A DNA stretch of 64,000 nt from CBDEGK01 sp965237855 (GCA_965237855.1 CBDEGK010000004.1:496001-560000); one strand, 5' to 3'; shown: positions 8,016 through 16,845, counted from the first letter of the stretch. Made by a program: numbers and translations. The notes: generated by a model not told the origin, from the sequence alone.

Positions 8016-9419
8016 ATGAACCCGATAAAATTTGCAGACGTCATCAACTACATGCTCGCCAATGCGGAGTACCTGCTGGCGGGGCTGTACATCGCCATGT
8101 CGATGTCGGTGACCGTGCACGCGGTATTGTGGAAACGGGATTCCCGCGCCGTGATCGGCTGGATCGGTATCGCCTGGCTATCACCGTTTATCGGCTCCAT
8201 GGCGTATTACCTGTTTGGCATCAACCGCATTCAGCGCCGCGCCGTACAGCTGACGGTAAAGAAAGCCTGGCGCCCAGTCAGTAAAATTGAGCTCACTGCC
8301 GAAGAAGAGACGCAGAAGGAATTCCTGCGCAATAACGAGCGCGCCAACTCCATGATAAAACTGTCGCGGCAGCTGTCAGACCGCTACCTGATGCCGGGCA
8401 ATAGTGTTAAGCCGCTGCTCAATGGTGACGAAGCCTACCCGGCCATGCTCGCCGCCATCGCCCGGGCCCGCAAATCTATTTCATTGATCAGTTACATCTT
8501 CGACAACGATGCGTCGGGCTTACTCTTTGTTGACGCCCTGGCCGCCGCCAAGGCGCGGGGAGTTGAAGTCAGGGTGCTGCTCGATGGCGTCGGTGCCAGT
8601 TACAGTCGCCCCAGCATACTTGGGCCGCTGCGCAAGGCCGGTGTTCCCACGGCGACTTTTCTGCCAACGCGGGTACCGCGGCTGCCCAACACCGCCAATC
8701 TGCGCAATCACCGCAAGATCCTGGTGGTGGATGGAGAAATCGGTTTTACCGGCGGCACCAATATTCGACAGGGTCACTGCCTGGAGCAATCTCCGCCCAA
8801 CCCAACCCGCTGTTTGCACTTTGAAATTGCCGGGCCAGTGATCAAGCACCTGCAGCGTACCTTCGCCGTGGACTGGGCCTTCGTCACCGGCGAATCATTG
8901 GACGGCGAACTCTGGTTCCCCACCCGGGAACGCCACGGTGATATCTGGGCGCGGGGTATCAGCCATGGACCGGACGAGGACTTTGAAAAAATCAGCGACC
9001 TGCTGGTGGGCGCCCTGTCATTGGCGCGCCACTCCGTACAAATCATCACCCCCTACTTTCTCCCGCCCGCCACCCTGATGCAGATTCTTGGGGTCACGGC
9101 CATGCGCGGCGTGCAGGTGGATATTTTGATCCCGGCAGAGAACAACATAAGACTGGTGCAATGGGCGACGATGGGGGAGCTCTGGCAGTTGCTGGAGAAA
9201 GGCTGCAACATCTACCTGGTACCGCCCCTCTTCGACCATAGCAAGCTGATGATCGTCGATGGTTTCTGGAGCCTGATCGGCTCCACCAACTGGGACCAAC
9301 GCAGCCTGCGCCTGAATTTTGAGTTCAACGTGGAGTGTTTTAGCCAGCATCTGGCCGAGCAATTACAGGCCCTGTTTGAGGAAAAACGTGAAGCAGTGTC
9401 AACAGCAGTCCAAATCTGA
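8016..9419 (+). CDS. cls: cardiolipin synthase, 3' end replaced by an IS21 insertion
   Basis: Cardiolipin synthase of the phospholipase D superfamily joins two phosphatidylglycerols in the inner membrane. Two N-terminal membrane helices (about residues 12-30 and 40-60) precede two HKD motifs, HRKILVVD at 232-239 and HSKLMIVD at 408-415. I start it at the ATG at 8016 (MNPIKFADVI). The frame extends upstream to 7866, but that stretch contains the terminator hairpins. The true gene breaks at 9396: the insertion adds the residues VSTAVQI before a stop. The lost C-terminus is found intact beyond the element, at 11394-11485. Both HKD motifs remain, so residual activity is possible. Confidence 0.9.
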   Translation: MNPIKFADVINYMLANAEYLLAGLYIAMSMSVTVHAVLWKRDSRAVIGWIGIAWLSPFIGSMAYYLFGINRIQRRAVQLTVKKAWRPVSKIELTAEEETQKEFLRNNERANSMIKLSRQLSDRYLMPGNSVKPLLNGDEAYPAMLAAIARARKSISLISYIFDNDASGLLFVDALAAAKARGVEVRVLLDGVGASYSRPSILGPLRKAGVPTATFLPTRVPRLPNTANLRNHRKILVVDGEIGFTGGTNIRQGHCLEQSPPNPTRCLHFEIAGPVIKHLQRTFAVDWAFVTGESLDGELWFPTRERHGDIWARGISHGPDEDFEKISDLLVGALSLARHSVQIITPYFLPPATLMQILGVTAMRGVQVDILIPAENNIRLVQWATMGELWQLLEKGCNIYLVPPLFDHSKLMIVDGFWSLIGSTNWDQRSLRLNFEFNVECFSQHLAEQLQALFEEKREAVSTAVQI

Positions 9420-9479
9420 CCCACCTTGCCGTGCTAATCAGCAATTTAAAATTGACCCACCCTCAGCGTTTTCTTTCCG

Positions 9480-10265
9480 TTATTTAACCAATGATTGGCT
9501 TGCTGCCGGGACGATACCGGCCGCTTTCTTTCCCTTGAGTCGGTAGCTGCTCCCCGATATCTGGACGATATGTGCATGGTGTAACAATCTGTCGAGTAAA
9601 GCCGCGGTTAAGGTCTGATCATCAGCAAACGCAGTAGACCATTGCGAGAATGGCAAGTTGCTGGTCACAATGACACTGCTTTGCTCATAACGTTTAGCAA
9701 TGACATTAAAAAACAGATTGGCTTCTTCCCGGCCAAATGGCAGATAACCTATTTCATCAATTATGAGCAACTTAGGTGCCTGGATACTTCGTTTGAGGTA
9801 AGACTCTAGTCGGTCCTGCTTTTTTGCGGTGGCCAGTTGCAGCATGAGATCCGCCGCCGTAATGAAGCGTGTTTTGATCCCATTCATGACCGCCTGGTAT
9901 GCCAGGCTGATCGCCAGGTGGCTTTTACCGACACCACTGGGTCCAAGCAGCACGATATTCTCTGCACGCTCGATGAAGGCCAAACTGGTTAATTCCTGGA
10001 GTTGCCTGCGCGGTGCACCGGTGGCGAACTTGAAGTCATAGTCTTCAAAACGCTTGACGGACGGCAACCCTGCAAACCTCAGCAAAGTCTCGCGGGTGCG
10101 GAGCATCCTGGCGTCTATCTCAACCCGCAGTAGCTGCTCAAGAAAGTCAGCCAGTGATGACTCGTCACCGGAGGCCCTGTCAGCGATAGCGGACCATTCC
10201 AATGCCACAGCACCGAGTTTAAGCACTTCGCAGGCTTGCTGCACTCTTTCCATCTGCAGGTTCAT
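9480..10265 (-). CDS. istB: IS21-family helper ATPase IstB
   Basis: A 261-residue DnaC-like AAA+ ATPase. Walker A is GPSGVGKS in the segment NIVLLGPSGVGKSHLA, and Walker B is LLIIDEIGYLPF. The N-terminal helical region of about 70 residues matches the IstB_IS21 helper, which assembles on target DNA and recruits the IstA transposase. Its start overlaps the istA stop by 4 bp. No frameshift or stop is seen, so the element looks intact. Confidence 0.95.
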   Translation of the reverse strand: MNLQMERVQQACEVLKLGAVALEWSAIADRASGDESSLADFLEQLLRVEIDARMLRTRETLLRFAGLPSVKRFEDYDFKFATGAPRRQLQELTSLAFIERAENIVLLGPSGVGKSHLAISLAYQAVMNGIKTRFITAADLMLQLATAKKQDRLESYLKRSIQAPKLLIIDEIGYLPFGREEANLFFNVIAKRYEQSSVIVTSNLPFSQWSTAFADDQTLTAALLDRLLHHAHIVQISGSSYRLKGKKAAGIVPAASQSLVK

Positions 10266-11284
10266 ACAGCAACTCCCAGCAGCTGGTCATAGGTACTCAG
10301 CGGATGCTGGAGACTTTCGATCGGGAGTGCCTGGGCATTGCTTCGCGGTTTGTCCTGAGCCACCAAGCGCTGCGCCAAAGGCAGCGGCATGAGGCTTAAT
10401 CGCTCATGATCGAGCAATACCTGCGGCTTTTGGCCTGTTGTCCCGTGAATTCGCTGATGTGCAATGTCAGCGAGCCAATGACCCACCTGCCCATTGGCTA
10501 CCTCCACGTCCAGCGCCAGCCCGGATTGCTTCAGTGACGCGGCCAGTGGTGTGATAAAACTACCTTTAAGATAACCGTTGAATCGCTCGACTTTGCCCTT
10601 GGTCTTAGCACGGTAGGGCCGACAGGCGCGCAATCTAAAACCATTATCACGAGCCATGTTCAACAAACTGGCGTTCCACCGATGTTTCCCGGCACCAAAG
10701 GCGTCTCGCTCAATCATGATGCACTTGGCATTATCGAATAGCAGTTCCTCAGGCACGCCTCCAAAGTAGTGTAACGCACCTTCAATACCCGCTAACCAAT
10801 CCTCCTGCCGTTCGTATTGACTGAATCGTACGTAGGTTGCTCGACTGTATCCCAGGGTGGCAACGAAGGCCTTAAGCCTATTTCTGCCTCGCCGAATCGT
10901 CGTGAAATCTACCTGTAACTGCTGGCCAGGCGGTGTCTCAAAGCGAACGACTGGATCTTTCGCCTTCGGCTTAAATTGTCGGAGATAATCTCTCAGAATA
11001 CCTTCTTTGCCTTGGTAGCCTCGCGCCAGAATCTCTCGAAACAAGACTGTCGCCGGTATCCAATAGGGTTTCGCTGCCTCGATACGCTCTCCTAAATAGG
11101 GTTTGAACGAGTCCAGTTTAGACGGCCTTTTCTCGCGCTGAGAATAGCGAGGTGTTTTGGCAGCATCGCGCAGATAACGACGTACGGTATTGCGTGATAG
11201 GTTCATTTCTTTGGCGATACTGCGGATGCTCGTCCCTTGTCGATGTAAAACGTGTATGTCCACTAATTGCTCCTGATTCAACAT
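10262..11284 (-). CDS. istA: IS21-family transposase IstA
   Basis: A 340-residue DDE transposase. An N-terminal helix-turn-helix (IRSIAKEMNLSRNTVRRYLRD, about 20-40) binds the ends. The integrase core has the first Asp in QVDFT, the second Asp in LLFDNAK and the Glu in GKVERFNGYLKG. The length suits the shorter IS21 lineage. It is co-encoded with istB and is complete, so the element may still be able to move. Confidence 0.95.
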   Translation of the reverse strand: MLNQEQLVDIHVLHRQGTSIRSIAKEMNLSRNTVRRYLRDAAKTPRYSQREKRPSKLDSFKPYLGERIEAAKPYWIPATVLFREILARGYQGKEGILRDYLRQFKPKAKDPVVRFETPPGQQLQVDFTTIRRGRNRLKAFVATLGYSRATYVRFSQYERQEDWLAGIEGALHYFGGVPEELLFDNAKCIMIERDAFGAGKHRWNASLLNMARDNGFRLRACRPYRAKTKGKVERFNGYLKGSFITPLAASLKQSGLALDVEVANGQVGHWLADIAHQRIHGTTGQKPQVLLDHERLSLMPLPLAQRLVAQDKPRSNAQALPIESLQHPLSTYDQLLGVAV

Positions 11285-11389
11285 CTCATTTACACCGCCT
11301 CTCTCTTGATTGAAATTGGCGGTAATTGTGCCTCAGGTGGGTCAGTTTTAAATTGTCGCTAGTGGGTCAGTTTTACACTGCTGGTGACA

Positions 11390-11485
11390 GCAGCTCACAA
11401 ATTACACCTTTCGGACCTCAAGAACCGATCAATAGCGGCCAAATTGCGCGATGGCGGCGCCCGATTGTTCAGCCCCTACCTGTAA
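11390..11485 (+). pseudogene. cls: displaced 3' end of the cardiolipin synthase gene
   Basis: Starting from the GCAG duplication, the frame of the upstream gene continues for 30 codons and ends in RLFSPYL and a TAA stop at 11483-11485. The ending ARLFSPYL is typical of cardiolipin synthase C-termini. Joined to 8016-9396 it gives a protein of 490 residues, the normal size for the family. It has no start codon of its own and is not expected to be translated. Confidence 0.9.
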
Positions 11486-11551
11486 TTTATTGTTATTTAA
11501 CAACGACTTAAAATATTTCAGCATTCGCTACTGTCTCTGTAGCAAATTAAG

Positions 11552-11567
11552 TGTGATCCCGTTCACA
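11552..11567. promoter_or_regulatory. second CRP-like palindrome
   Basis: TGTGATCCCGTTCACA fits TGTGA-N6-TCACA without mismatch. It lies 131 bp upstream of the RTX-like gene, in a gap of about 210 bp with no other recognisable content. The spacing allows activation of that gene from a start site roughly 40-60 bp downstream. Binding is inferred. Confidence 0.5.
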
Positions 11568-11698
11568 ATCTCGTAAGCTGCATTTCCCCGAGGTGGAAAA
11601 ATCTGCAAGAATCTACATCACAAATTGAGTATGAACCTACGGGCACTGCGGTGCAGCGTGGGTTTCGCTCGTCCTCAGAAAAGTGAAGGTACGGGAAC

Positions 11699-12646
11699 AT
11701 GGGCAACAAAAACAAGGTAGTTTACGGTACTGATGCCGGAGAAACCATCAATGGCGACGGCGGTAACAACAAGATCGCTGGTCTGGGTGGTGACGACGAG
11801 ATATTTGGCGGCGCCGGCAATGACACCCTCTGGGGTGACGGTTCTGGATCTGGTTCTGGTTCTGGATCTGGTTCTGGTTCTGGATCTGGTTCTGGTTCTG
11901 GCTCTGGTGATGAAGGCAATGACTATCTGGACGGTGGCGCAGGCAACGACAAAATCTTTGCTGGCGGCGGCGATGATTACGTTTCCCACACAGAAGCCGA
12001 AAATAGCGGGAGCATGGATGACTACAGAGGCGGTGAAGGCTTCGACACCCTCGAGTTGATTCTTGCCTTTGATGAGTACACGCCGGCGGTAGCTGCAGAG
12101 ATTGCTGACTTTGAAGCCTTTCTGGCCGACCTCGAGCCCGGCGAAGAGGGTGGCAAGTTCCACTTCGAGGAGCTAGGCATAAAAGTGCGCGGATTTGAGG
12201 ACCTGGATTTCATCGAGCCAGAACCTGATTCCGGTCCTGCGCCTCTGTTGATCGATGACACCTGGGCTGAATACGACCGTTTCACCACCCTGCCGGCACA
12301 TCCTGAAGAAGGAGGACATCGCCAGTTCTCGATAGATATCCTCTTTAACGATGAGAATGTGGCGGACCCGTTAACCGGCGAACTGCTGCCTGGTTTTTCA
12401 GATCCCGTCTTCAGTGGTATGAACTCGTACTCCGACCGTAGTGGGGCGTCCCACCCGCTGATAGTGGAATGGGACGAGGACACCAATATGGCCGTGGTGA
12501 GCCTGAACGATCGCGCGTTCGACGGGTTTGAGGCCGACATGTCTGGCATTGATGGCTCCGACGAAGGTGTGAGTTTCGATTACACCATTACCGGCCCCAA
12601 TGAGTTTGAACAGACCGTCAGCGTCGATATCTTTTACCTGCAATAG
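11699..12646 (+). CDS. RTX-type calcium-binding repeat protein with a Gly-Ser tract
   Basis: A 315-residue acidic protein. Residues 5-45 and 72-95 carry hemolysin-type nonapeptide repeats (GGAGNDTLWG, GGAGNDKIFAGGGDD), which bind calcium. A (Ser-Gly)n tract at about 48-70 interrupts them. It is encoded by an 18 bp DNA repeat at 11840-11908. The C-terminal part (175-315) has VCBS-like beta segments (IDILFND, FDYTITGPNEFEQTVS). There is no N-terminal signal peptide, so secretion by a type I system with a C-terminal signal is likely. No such exporter is encoded in this window. The function is unknown. A GAAGG ribosome site precedes the ATG, and a terminator follows. Confidence 0.8.
   Translation: MGNKNKVVYGTDAGETINGDGGNNKIAGLGGDDEIFGGAGNDTLWGDGSGSGSGSGSGSGSGSGSGSGSGDEGNDYLDGGAGNDKIFAGGGDDYVSHTEAENSGSMDDYRGGEGFDTLELILAFDEYTPAVAAEIADFEAFLADLEPGEEGGKFHFEELGIKVRGFEDLDFIEPEPDSGPAPLLIDDTWAEYDRFTTLPAHPEEGGHRQFSIDILFNDENVADPLTGELLPGFSDPVFSGMNSYSDRSGASHPLIVEWDEDTNMAVVSLNDRAFDGFEADMSGIDGSDEGVSFDYTITGPNEFEQTVSVDIFYLQ
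11840..11908 (+). repeat. 18 bp tandem repeat coding for Gly-Ser
   Basis: Three near-identical copies of an 18 bp unit (GGTTCTGGATCTGGTTCT) run from 11840 to 11893, followed by a decayed part copy to about 11908. The unit is a multiple of three, so gain or loss of copies changes only the length of the Ser-Gly linker. Confidence 0.85.
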
Positions 12647-12662
12647 CCTGGCAATGTGAACC

Positions 12663-12692
12663 AAAAAGCCCGGCCAACTCCCGGGCTTTTTT
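12663..12692 (+). terminator. intrinsic terminator after the RTX-like gene
   Basis: The stem AGCCCGG (12667-12673) / CCGGGCT (12681-12687) with a 7-base loop is flanked by five A residues and a run of T to 12692. The A and T runs extend the stem, so it may also work in the reverse direction. Confidence 0.85.
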
Positions 12693-12749
12693 GTGCCCGC
12701 TCGATTTATTGGTAAACTCCCTGCTCAATTCATTTACGAGAAACCGCCT

Positions 12750-13886
12750 GTGAACCCTCTCTACCGCCTTGGCAGCCTTTTCCTGATTATCTTTTTATTC
12801 GCCTGCTCCGATGACGACGGCGGTGGCCTGGTGCCCCCGGTTGTTGAGAAACCGGCGCCGGATTTCAGTGCCGTGGATGCAGCCCTGGAAACGTACATGA
12901 CCGAGCACCCGGTCTTTGAAGGCGCCTCCATGGTCCTGGTGAACAAGGAAGACGGCACCATCCACCAAGTTGCCTTTGGCGACCACACACTGGATACCGT
13001 AGTGCTGCTGGCCTCAACCAGCAAGATGCCCACAGTCAGCCTGCTGATGGCCCTGCACGAAGATGATGAGAACATTGATTTCGAAATCGACGCCATCATC
13101 GATCAATATCTGCCCTGGGAGGGCGTCTGGACCGGACGCACCACCGAGCAACTGGTGTCGAACACTTCAGGTATTCCCGGGTTACTCCATGCCTTTGACG
13201 GCACCTATGGCGCTCACTTCTGCCAGTACAGTACGGTCGGCCAACTGCAGGAATGTGCGCAAATTATTTACCAGACCCCCGTCGCGGGAACTGAGGGCAA
13301 CCCCCCGGGGGTCGCCTTTGAATATGGCGGCAGCCAGTGGCAATTGGCCGGCGGCGTTGCCGAAATTGTCGGCGGCGCCAGTTGGCGACAACTGTGGGAT
13401 CAGTACATTGCCGAGCCCTGTGACCTGGAGATATTCCAATACGGCAACAATCTGTCCATCCCCACCGAGTGGGCTGGCAATCCGGATGATCTGGTGGGCC
13501 TGGACAACCCCAATATGGAAGGGGGCGCCATGTCCAACCTCGACGATTATGCCAAGATCTTGTCCATGCACCTCAACGAAGGTTTCTGCGGAGACAACAA
13601 GGTGTTGAGCCAGGAGAGCATTGAATTCATGCGTATTGATCGCGGCACACCTCTGGGCGGGCCCGGCTATGGTACGGGCTGGTGGATAGTGACTCCGGCA
13701 GAGGGTGAAGAGGTGTACCTCTATACCGATCCAGGCTTCTACGCCGCCATGTCCTGGACCGACACTCAGCGCAACTATGCGGGTTACGTTCAGTTCGAGG
13801 ACTATACCGGGGCATCAAGTTCTTCAACTTTCATGGTGGAAGAACTCATTCCCCTGATTGAGGAGGCGATCGACGCAGTTCAATGA
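12750..13886 (+). CDS. beta-lactamase-family serine hydrolase, lipoprotein
   Basis: A hydrolase of the class C beta-lactamase/DD-peptidase/esterase fold. I start it at the GTG at 12750, which gives a clean lipoprotein signal (hydrophobic 8-17, lipobox LFAC with Cys 19). A longer frame from 12693 would begin inside the terminator. After a Pro-rich linker the active-site motif STSK lies at 89-92. The usual Tyr-x-Asn motif is replaced by YGGSQWQLAG. The late HxG/KTG box is not clear. It is probably an esterase or peptidase at the cell envelope and not an antibiotic-resistance enzyme. It overlaps the P450 gene by 4 bp, so the two may act on a shared substrate. Confidence 0.8.
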   Translation: MNPLYRLGSLFLIIFLFACSDDDGGGLVPPVVEKPAPDFSAVDAALETYMTEHPVFEGASMVLVNKEDGTIHQVAFGDHTLDTVVLLASTSKMPTVSLLMALHEDDENIDFEIDAIIDQYLPWEGVWTGRTTEQLVSNTSGIPGLLHAFDGTYGAHFCQYSTVGQLQECAQIIYQTPVAGTEGNPPGVAFEYGGSQWQLAGGVAEIVGGASWRQLWDQYIAEPCDLEIFQYGNNLSIPTEWAGNPDDLVGLDNPNMEGGAMSNLDDYAKILSMHLNEGFCGDNKVLSQESIEFMRIDRGTPLGGPGYGTGWWIVTPAEGEEVYLYTDPGFYAAMSWTDTQRNYAGYVQFEDYTGASSSSTFMVEELIPLIEEAIDAVQ

Positions 13887-15088
13887 CCACTAACACTGAA
13901 CCCGGCTGGTACGGCTTTAACCCCTACAAGCGCGACATTAAGGACGATCCCCACACCATGCTGCGGCAATTGCGTGAGCAGGCACCGGTCAACCAGACCC
14001 CGGAAGGTCGCTGGCGCTTGTCTCGCTATGCCGATATTCAGAAACTGCTGAAAAACAGCAGTGTCGGCATGCGTGACCTGGACGGCTGTATTCCCGATCA
14101 CACCCGTGAGGAGAGCGACGCCTCCAAGTTCATGTTGCGCATGGACCCACCGGATCACGACCGCCTGCGTGGCCTGGTCAGCAAAGCGTTTACTCCGCGG
14201 GCCCTGGCGGCGATTGAACCCCAGGTTCGCCAGATGACCAATGACGAACTGAACAAAGTTGTGCCCAAGGGCGAGATGGATTTTGCCGCCGAGTTGGCCC
14301 TGCTGGTACCCGCCGCCTCCATGGCGGCCATGCTGGGTATTCCCATTGAAGACCGCGATCGGCTCTCTCGGCTGGTGTCACACGCAACCTATGTACTAGC
14401 CGCAAAAGCCTATCCCGATTTGATGCCGATGGCCTCCAAGGCGATTGAAGAACTGATCATCTACATGATGCAGCTGATCGAGGCGCGCCGCACCAACCCC
14501 GGCGACGATATTCTAACCGCCCTGGTGCAGGCCGAAGAAGCCGGCGACAAACTCAGCGACGAAGAGTTGATTCAGCAGTGCCTTGGCCTGCTCATTGCCG
14601 GGCTGGAAACCACCATGGGCGTGATCGGCAATGGTATGCGTTGCTTTGCCCGCCAGCCGGATCAGTTTGAGTTGCTGGCGCAGCAACCCGAGCTGGTCGA
14701 CAGCGCCGTCGAGGAATGCATGCGCTATGAACCCTCGGTGCCGCTCACCGTGCGGGTGCTGTGGGAAGACACCGACTTCGACGGCATCACCATTCCCGCC
14801 AATGGCGTCGTCCAGGCTATGTTGATCTCGGCCAATCGCGACCCGGCGGTGTTCACCGAGCCAGACCGCTTTGACATCACCCGCAAGGAAGCCAAGCACT
14901 GCTCCTTTGGCGGCGGCATTCATTTCTGCCTGGGCTCCCACCTGGCGCGCATGAATGCCGCGGTGGCCTTTTCCAGCATGGCGGAAAGGATCACCAACAT
15001 TGAGTTGATCGAGGAGGGTTTCGAATGGGCGCCCTCGCTGTTCCGTATCCCCGGCCATATCCCGGCCCGCTTCGAGCTGCGCAAATAG
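13883..15088 (+). CDS. cytochrome P450
   Basis: A 401-residue soluble bacterial P450. The I-helix motif is LIAGLETTMG, the ExxR motif is ECMR in VEECMRYEPSV, and the haem-binding loop is FGGGIHFCLGSH with the Cys ligand at 349. It hydroxylates a small hydrophobic substrate using electrons from a ferredoxin or redoxin, but none is encoded nearby. The overall style (MLRMDPPDHDRLRGLVSKAF) is that of CYP families acting on terpenes, steroids or fatty acids. The start ATG overlaps the upstream hydrolase stop by 4 bp. Confidence 0.93.
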   Translation: MTTNTEPGWYGFNPYKRDIKDDPHTMLRQLREQAPVNQTPEGRWRLSRYADIQKLLKNSSVGMRDLDGCIPDHTREESDASKFMLRMDPPDHDRLRGLVSKAFTPRALAAIEPQVRQMTNDELNKVVPKGEMDFAAELALLVPAASMAAMLGIPIEDRDRLSRLVSHATYVLAAKAYPDLMPMASKAIEELIIYMMQLIEARRTNPGDDILTALVQAEEAGDKLSDEELIQQCLGLLIAGLETTMGVIGNGMRCFARQPDQFELLAQQPELVDSAVEECMRYEPSVPLTVRVLWEDTDFDGITIPANGVVQAMLISANRDPAVFTEPDRFDITRKEAKHCSFGGGIHFCLGSHLARMNAAVAFSSMAERITNIELIEEGFEWAPSLFRIPGHIPARFELRK

Positions 15089-15279
15089 GCGCTTAAGTAC
15101 TTAGGTAATAGTGCCGCAATGCCCCGGTTTGATTGAACCAAAGCCCGGCTTGCCCTAGAATGCGCGGCCTTTCCGGTCGACGCATAACAAAACCTCTCGC
15201 CGTCAGGATTACCCCTAAACTACTCAGCACATTGCCATACGCACGGTGATGTTGGCTGATACCGGCCTACGAGAGCGCT

Positions 15280-16845
15280 ATGTTTGAGTTACACCCCAAT
15301 AAAGTCGCCACCATCGGGAACGACATCCTGTCGGGACTAACCGTCGCCCTGGCCCTGGTACCCGAGGCGGTGGCCTTTGCCTTCGTCGCCGGCGTGGATC
15401 CCTTAGTAGGTTTATATGCGGCCTTTATGGTGGGCTTGATCACCGCCTGCATTGGCGGTCGTCCCGGTATGATTTCCGGCGCCACCGGCGCCCTGGCCGT
15501 AGTAATGGTAGCCCTGGTCGCCGACCACGGCGTCGAATACCTGTTCGCCACCGTGGTCTTAATGGGATTACTGCAAATCCTCGCCGGCGCCCTCAAACTG
15601 GGCAAGTTCATTCGCATGGTGCCCCACCCGGTGATGCTGGGTTTCGTGAATGGCCTGGCCATCGTTATCTTCCTGGCCCAGCTGAGCCAGTTCGGCGTTG
15701 CCGGCGAAGCGGGTTGGCTGACCGGCACCTTCATGGAAGGCAGCATCATCGACGTGGCCTGGCTGGAGGGCATGCAAATGAGCATGCTGATTGGCCTGGT
15801 ATTACTGACCATGGCCATCATCCACTTCCTGCCACGATTCACCACGGCCCTGCCCTCCTCACTGGTGGCCATTGTTGTGGTTAGCCTGTTGGTGATCGGC
15901 TTTGGTCTCGATACCCGTGTGGTCGGCGACATCGCCTCCATCTCGGGCGGCTTGCCCAGCTTTCACTTACCCAGTGTGCCCTTCACCTGGGAAACGCTCA
16001 CCATCATTTTCCCCTACTCGGTGATCCTGGCCGCCATCGGCCTGATCGAATCCTTACTCACTCTGCGCCTGGTGGATGAAATCACCGATTCCCGCGGCCG
16101 CGGCAACAAGGAGTGCGTGGGCCAGGGCATCGCCAATACCGTCACCGGCCTGTTCGGCGGCATGGGTGGCTGCGCCATGATCGGCCAGAGCATGATCAAT
16201 GTAAATTCCGGTGGCCGCGGCCGGCTCTCAGGTATTTCTGCCGCCCTGTTCCTGCTGCTGTTTATCCTGGCCGCCTCACCGTTGATCGAACAAATACCAC
16301 TGGCCGCCCTGATCGGAGTGATGTTTATCGTAGTGATCGGCACTTTCGAGTGGAGTAGTTTCCGGGTCATTCGCAAAGTACCCAAGAGCGATGCCATGGT
16401 GCTGGTACTAGTGTCTGCGGTTACCGTCGCGACCGACTTGGCCATGGCCGTGATCGTCGGCGTGATTGTCTCGGCCCTGGTGTTTGCCTGGGAACACGCC
16501 AAGCAAGTGCGCGTGGAAAGTCGGGAAGATCACAAGGGCTCCACCGTGTACGCCGTCTACGGCCCGCTGTTCTTTGGTTCGATTACCTCGTTCCTGGATC
16601 AATTTGATCCGGGCCAGGCCAACGAAGACGTGGTGGTGGATTTCGCGGAAGCGCGCGTCTGCGATCACTCGGGCCTGGAGGCTATTGACACCCTCGCCGA
16701 GCGCTACCTGAACAGCGGCAAAACCCTGCACCTGGTACACCTCTCAGCCGAATGCCATCACTTACTGAGAAAGGCCGGCAGCCTGGTGGAAGTGAATGTC
16801 ATCGAAGACCCGCAGTATTTTATTGCCGAGGACAGTCTGGCCTAG
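15280..16845 (+). CDS. SulP-family anion transporter with STAS domain
   Basis: A 521-residue inner-membrane transporter with 10-12 hydrophobic segments between about residues 20 and 410. It includes the SulP hallmarks LTVALALVPEAVAFAFVAGV and the GGMGGCAMIGQSMINVNSGG segment. A cytosolic STAS domain follows at about 420-510 (VVVDFAEARVCDHSGLEAID). SulP proteins move sulfate, bicarbonate or dicarboxylates, and the substrate is not deducible from this sequence. It is a single gene, with a 190 bp leader containing no clear terminator or operator. Confidence 0.92.
   Translation: MFELHPNKVATIGNDILSGLTVALALVPEAVAFAFVAGVDPLVGLYAAFMVGLITACIGGRPGMISGATGALAVVMVALVADHGVEYLFATVVLMGLLQILAGALKLGKFIRMVPHPVMLGFVNGLAIVIFLAQLSQFGVAGEAGWLTGTFMEGSIIDVAWLEGMQMSMLIGLVLLTMAIIHFLPRFTTALPSSLVAIVVVSLLVIGFGLDTRVVGDIASISGGLPSFHLPSVPFTWETLTIIFPYSVILAAIGLIESLLTLRLVDEITDSRGRGNKECVGQGIANTVTGLFGGMGGCAMIGQSMINVNSGGRGRLSGISAALFLLLFILAASPLIEQIPLAALIGVMFIVVIGTFEWSSFRVIRKVPKSDAMVLVLVSAVTVATDLAMAVIVGVIVSALVFAWEHAKQVRVESREDHKGSTVYAVYGPLFFGSITSFLDQFDPGQANEDVVVDFAEARVCDHSGLEAIDTLAERYLNSGKTLHLVHLSAECHHLLRKAGSLVEVNVIEDPQYFIAEDSLA

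Larger units (their letters stand above)
9397..11389 (-). mobile_element. IS21-family insertion sequence, complete
   Basis: The element is 1993 bp and carries istA and istB on the minus strand. Its ends are imperfect inverted repeats beginning TGTCAaCAGCAGT on the left and TGTCAcCAGCAGT on the right, with the 5'-TG...CA-3' termini usual for IS21. Each end holds two copies of a CTGACCCAC-type repeat, the expected transposase sites. A 4 bp target duplication, GCAG, flanks it (9393-9396 and 11390-11393). Removing the element plus one duplication restores the cardiolipin synthase frame exactly. Confidence 0.93.

Noticed and set aside
11840..11908. Short tandem repeats that could suggest a CRISPR array.
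   Set aside because: The units are contiguous with no spacers, are 18 bp long and keep the coding frame of the RTX-like protein.
15089..15279. AAGTACTT-centred short palindrome near 15095 as an operator for the SulP gene.
   Set aside because: It is short, AT-rich and close to the P450 stop codon. Nothing else supports it.
15267..15941. A 224-codon minus-strand frame opposite the SulP transporter.
   Set aside because: It is rich in Thr, Met and Pro, as expected from reading membrane-protein codons in reverse, and has no domain.
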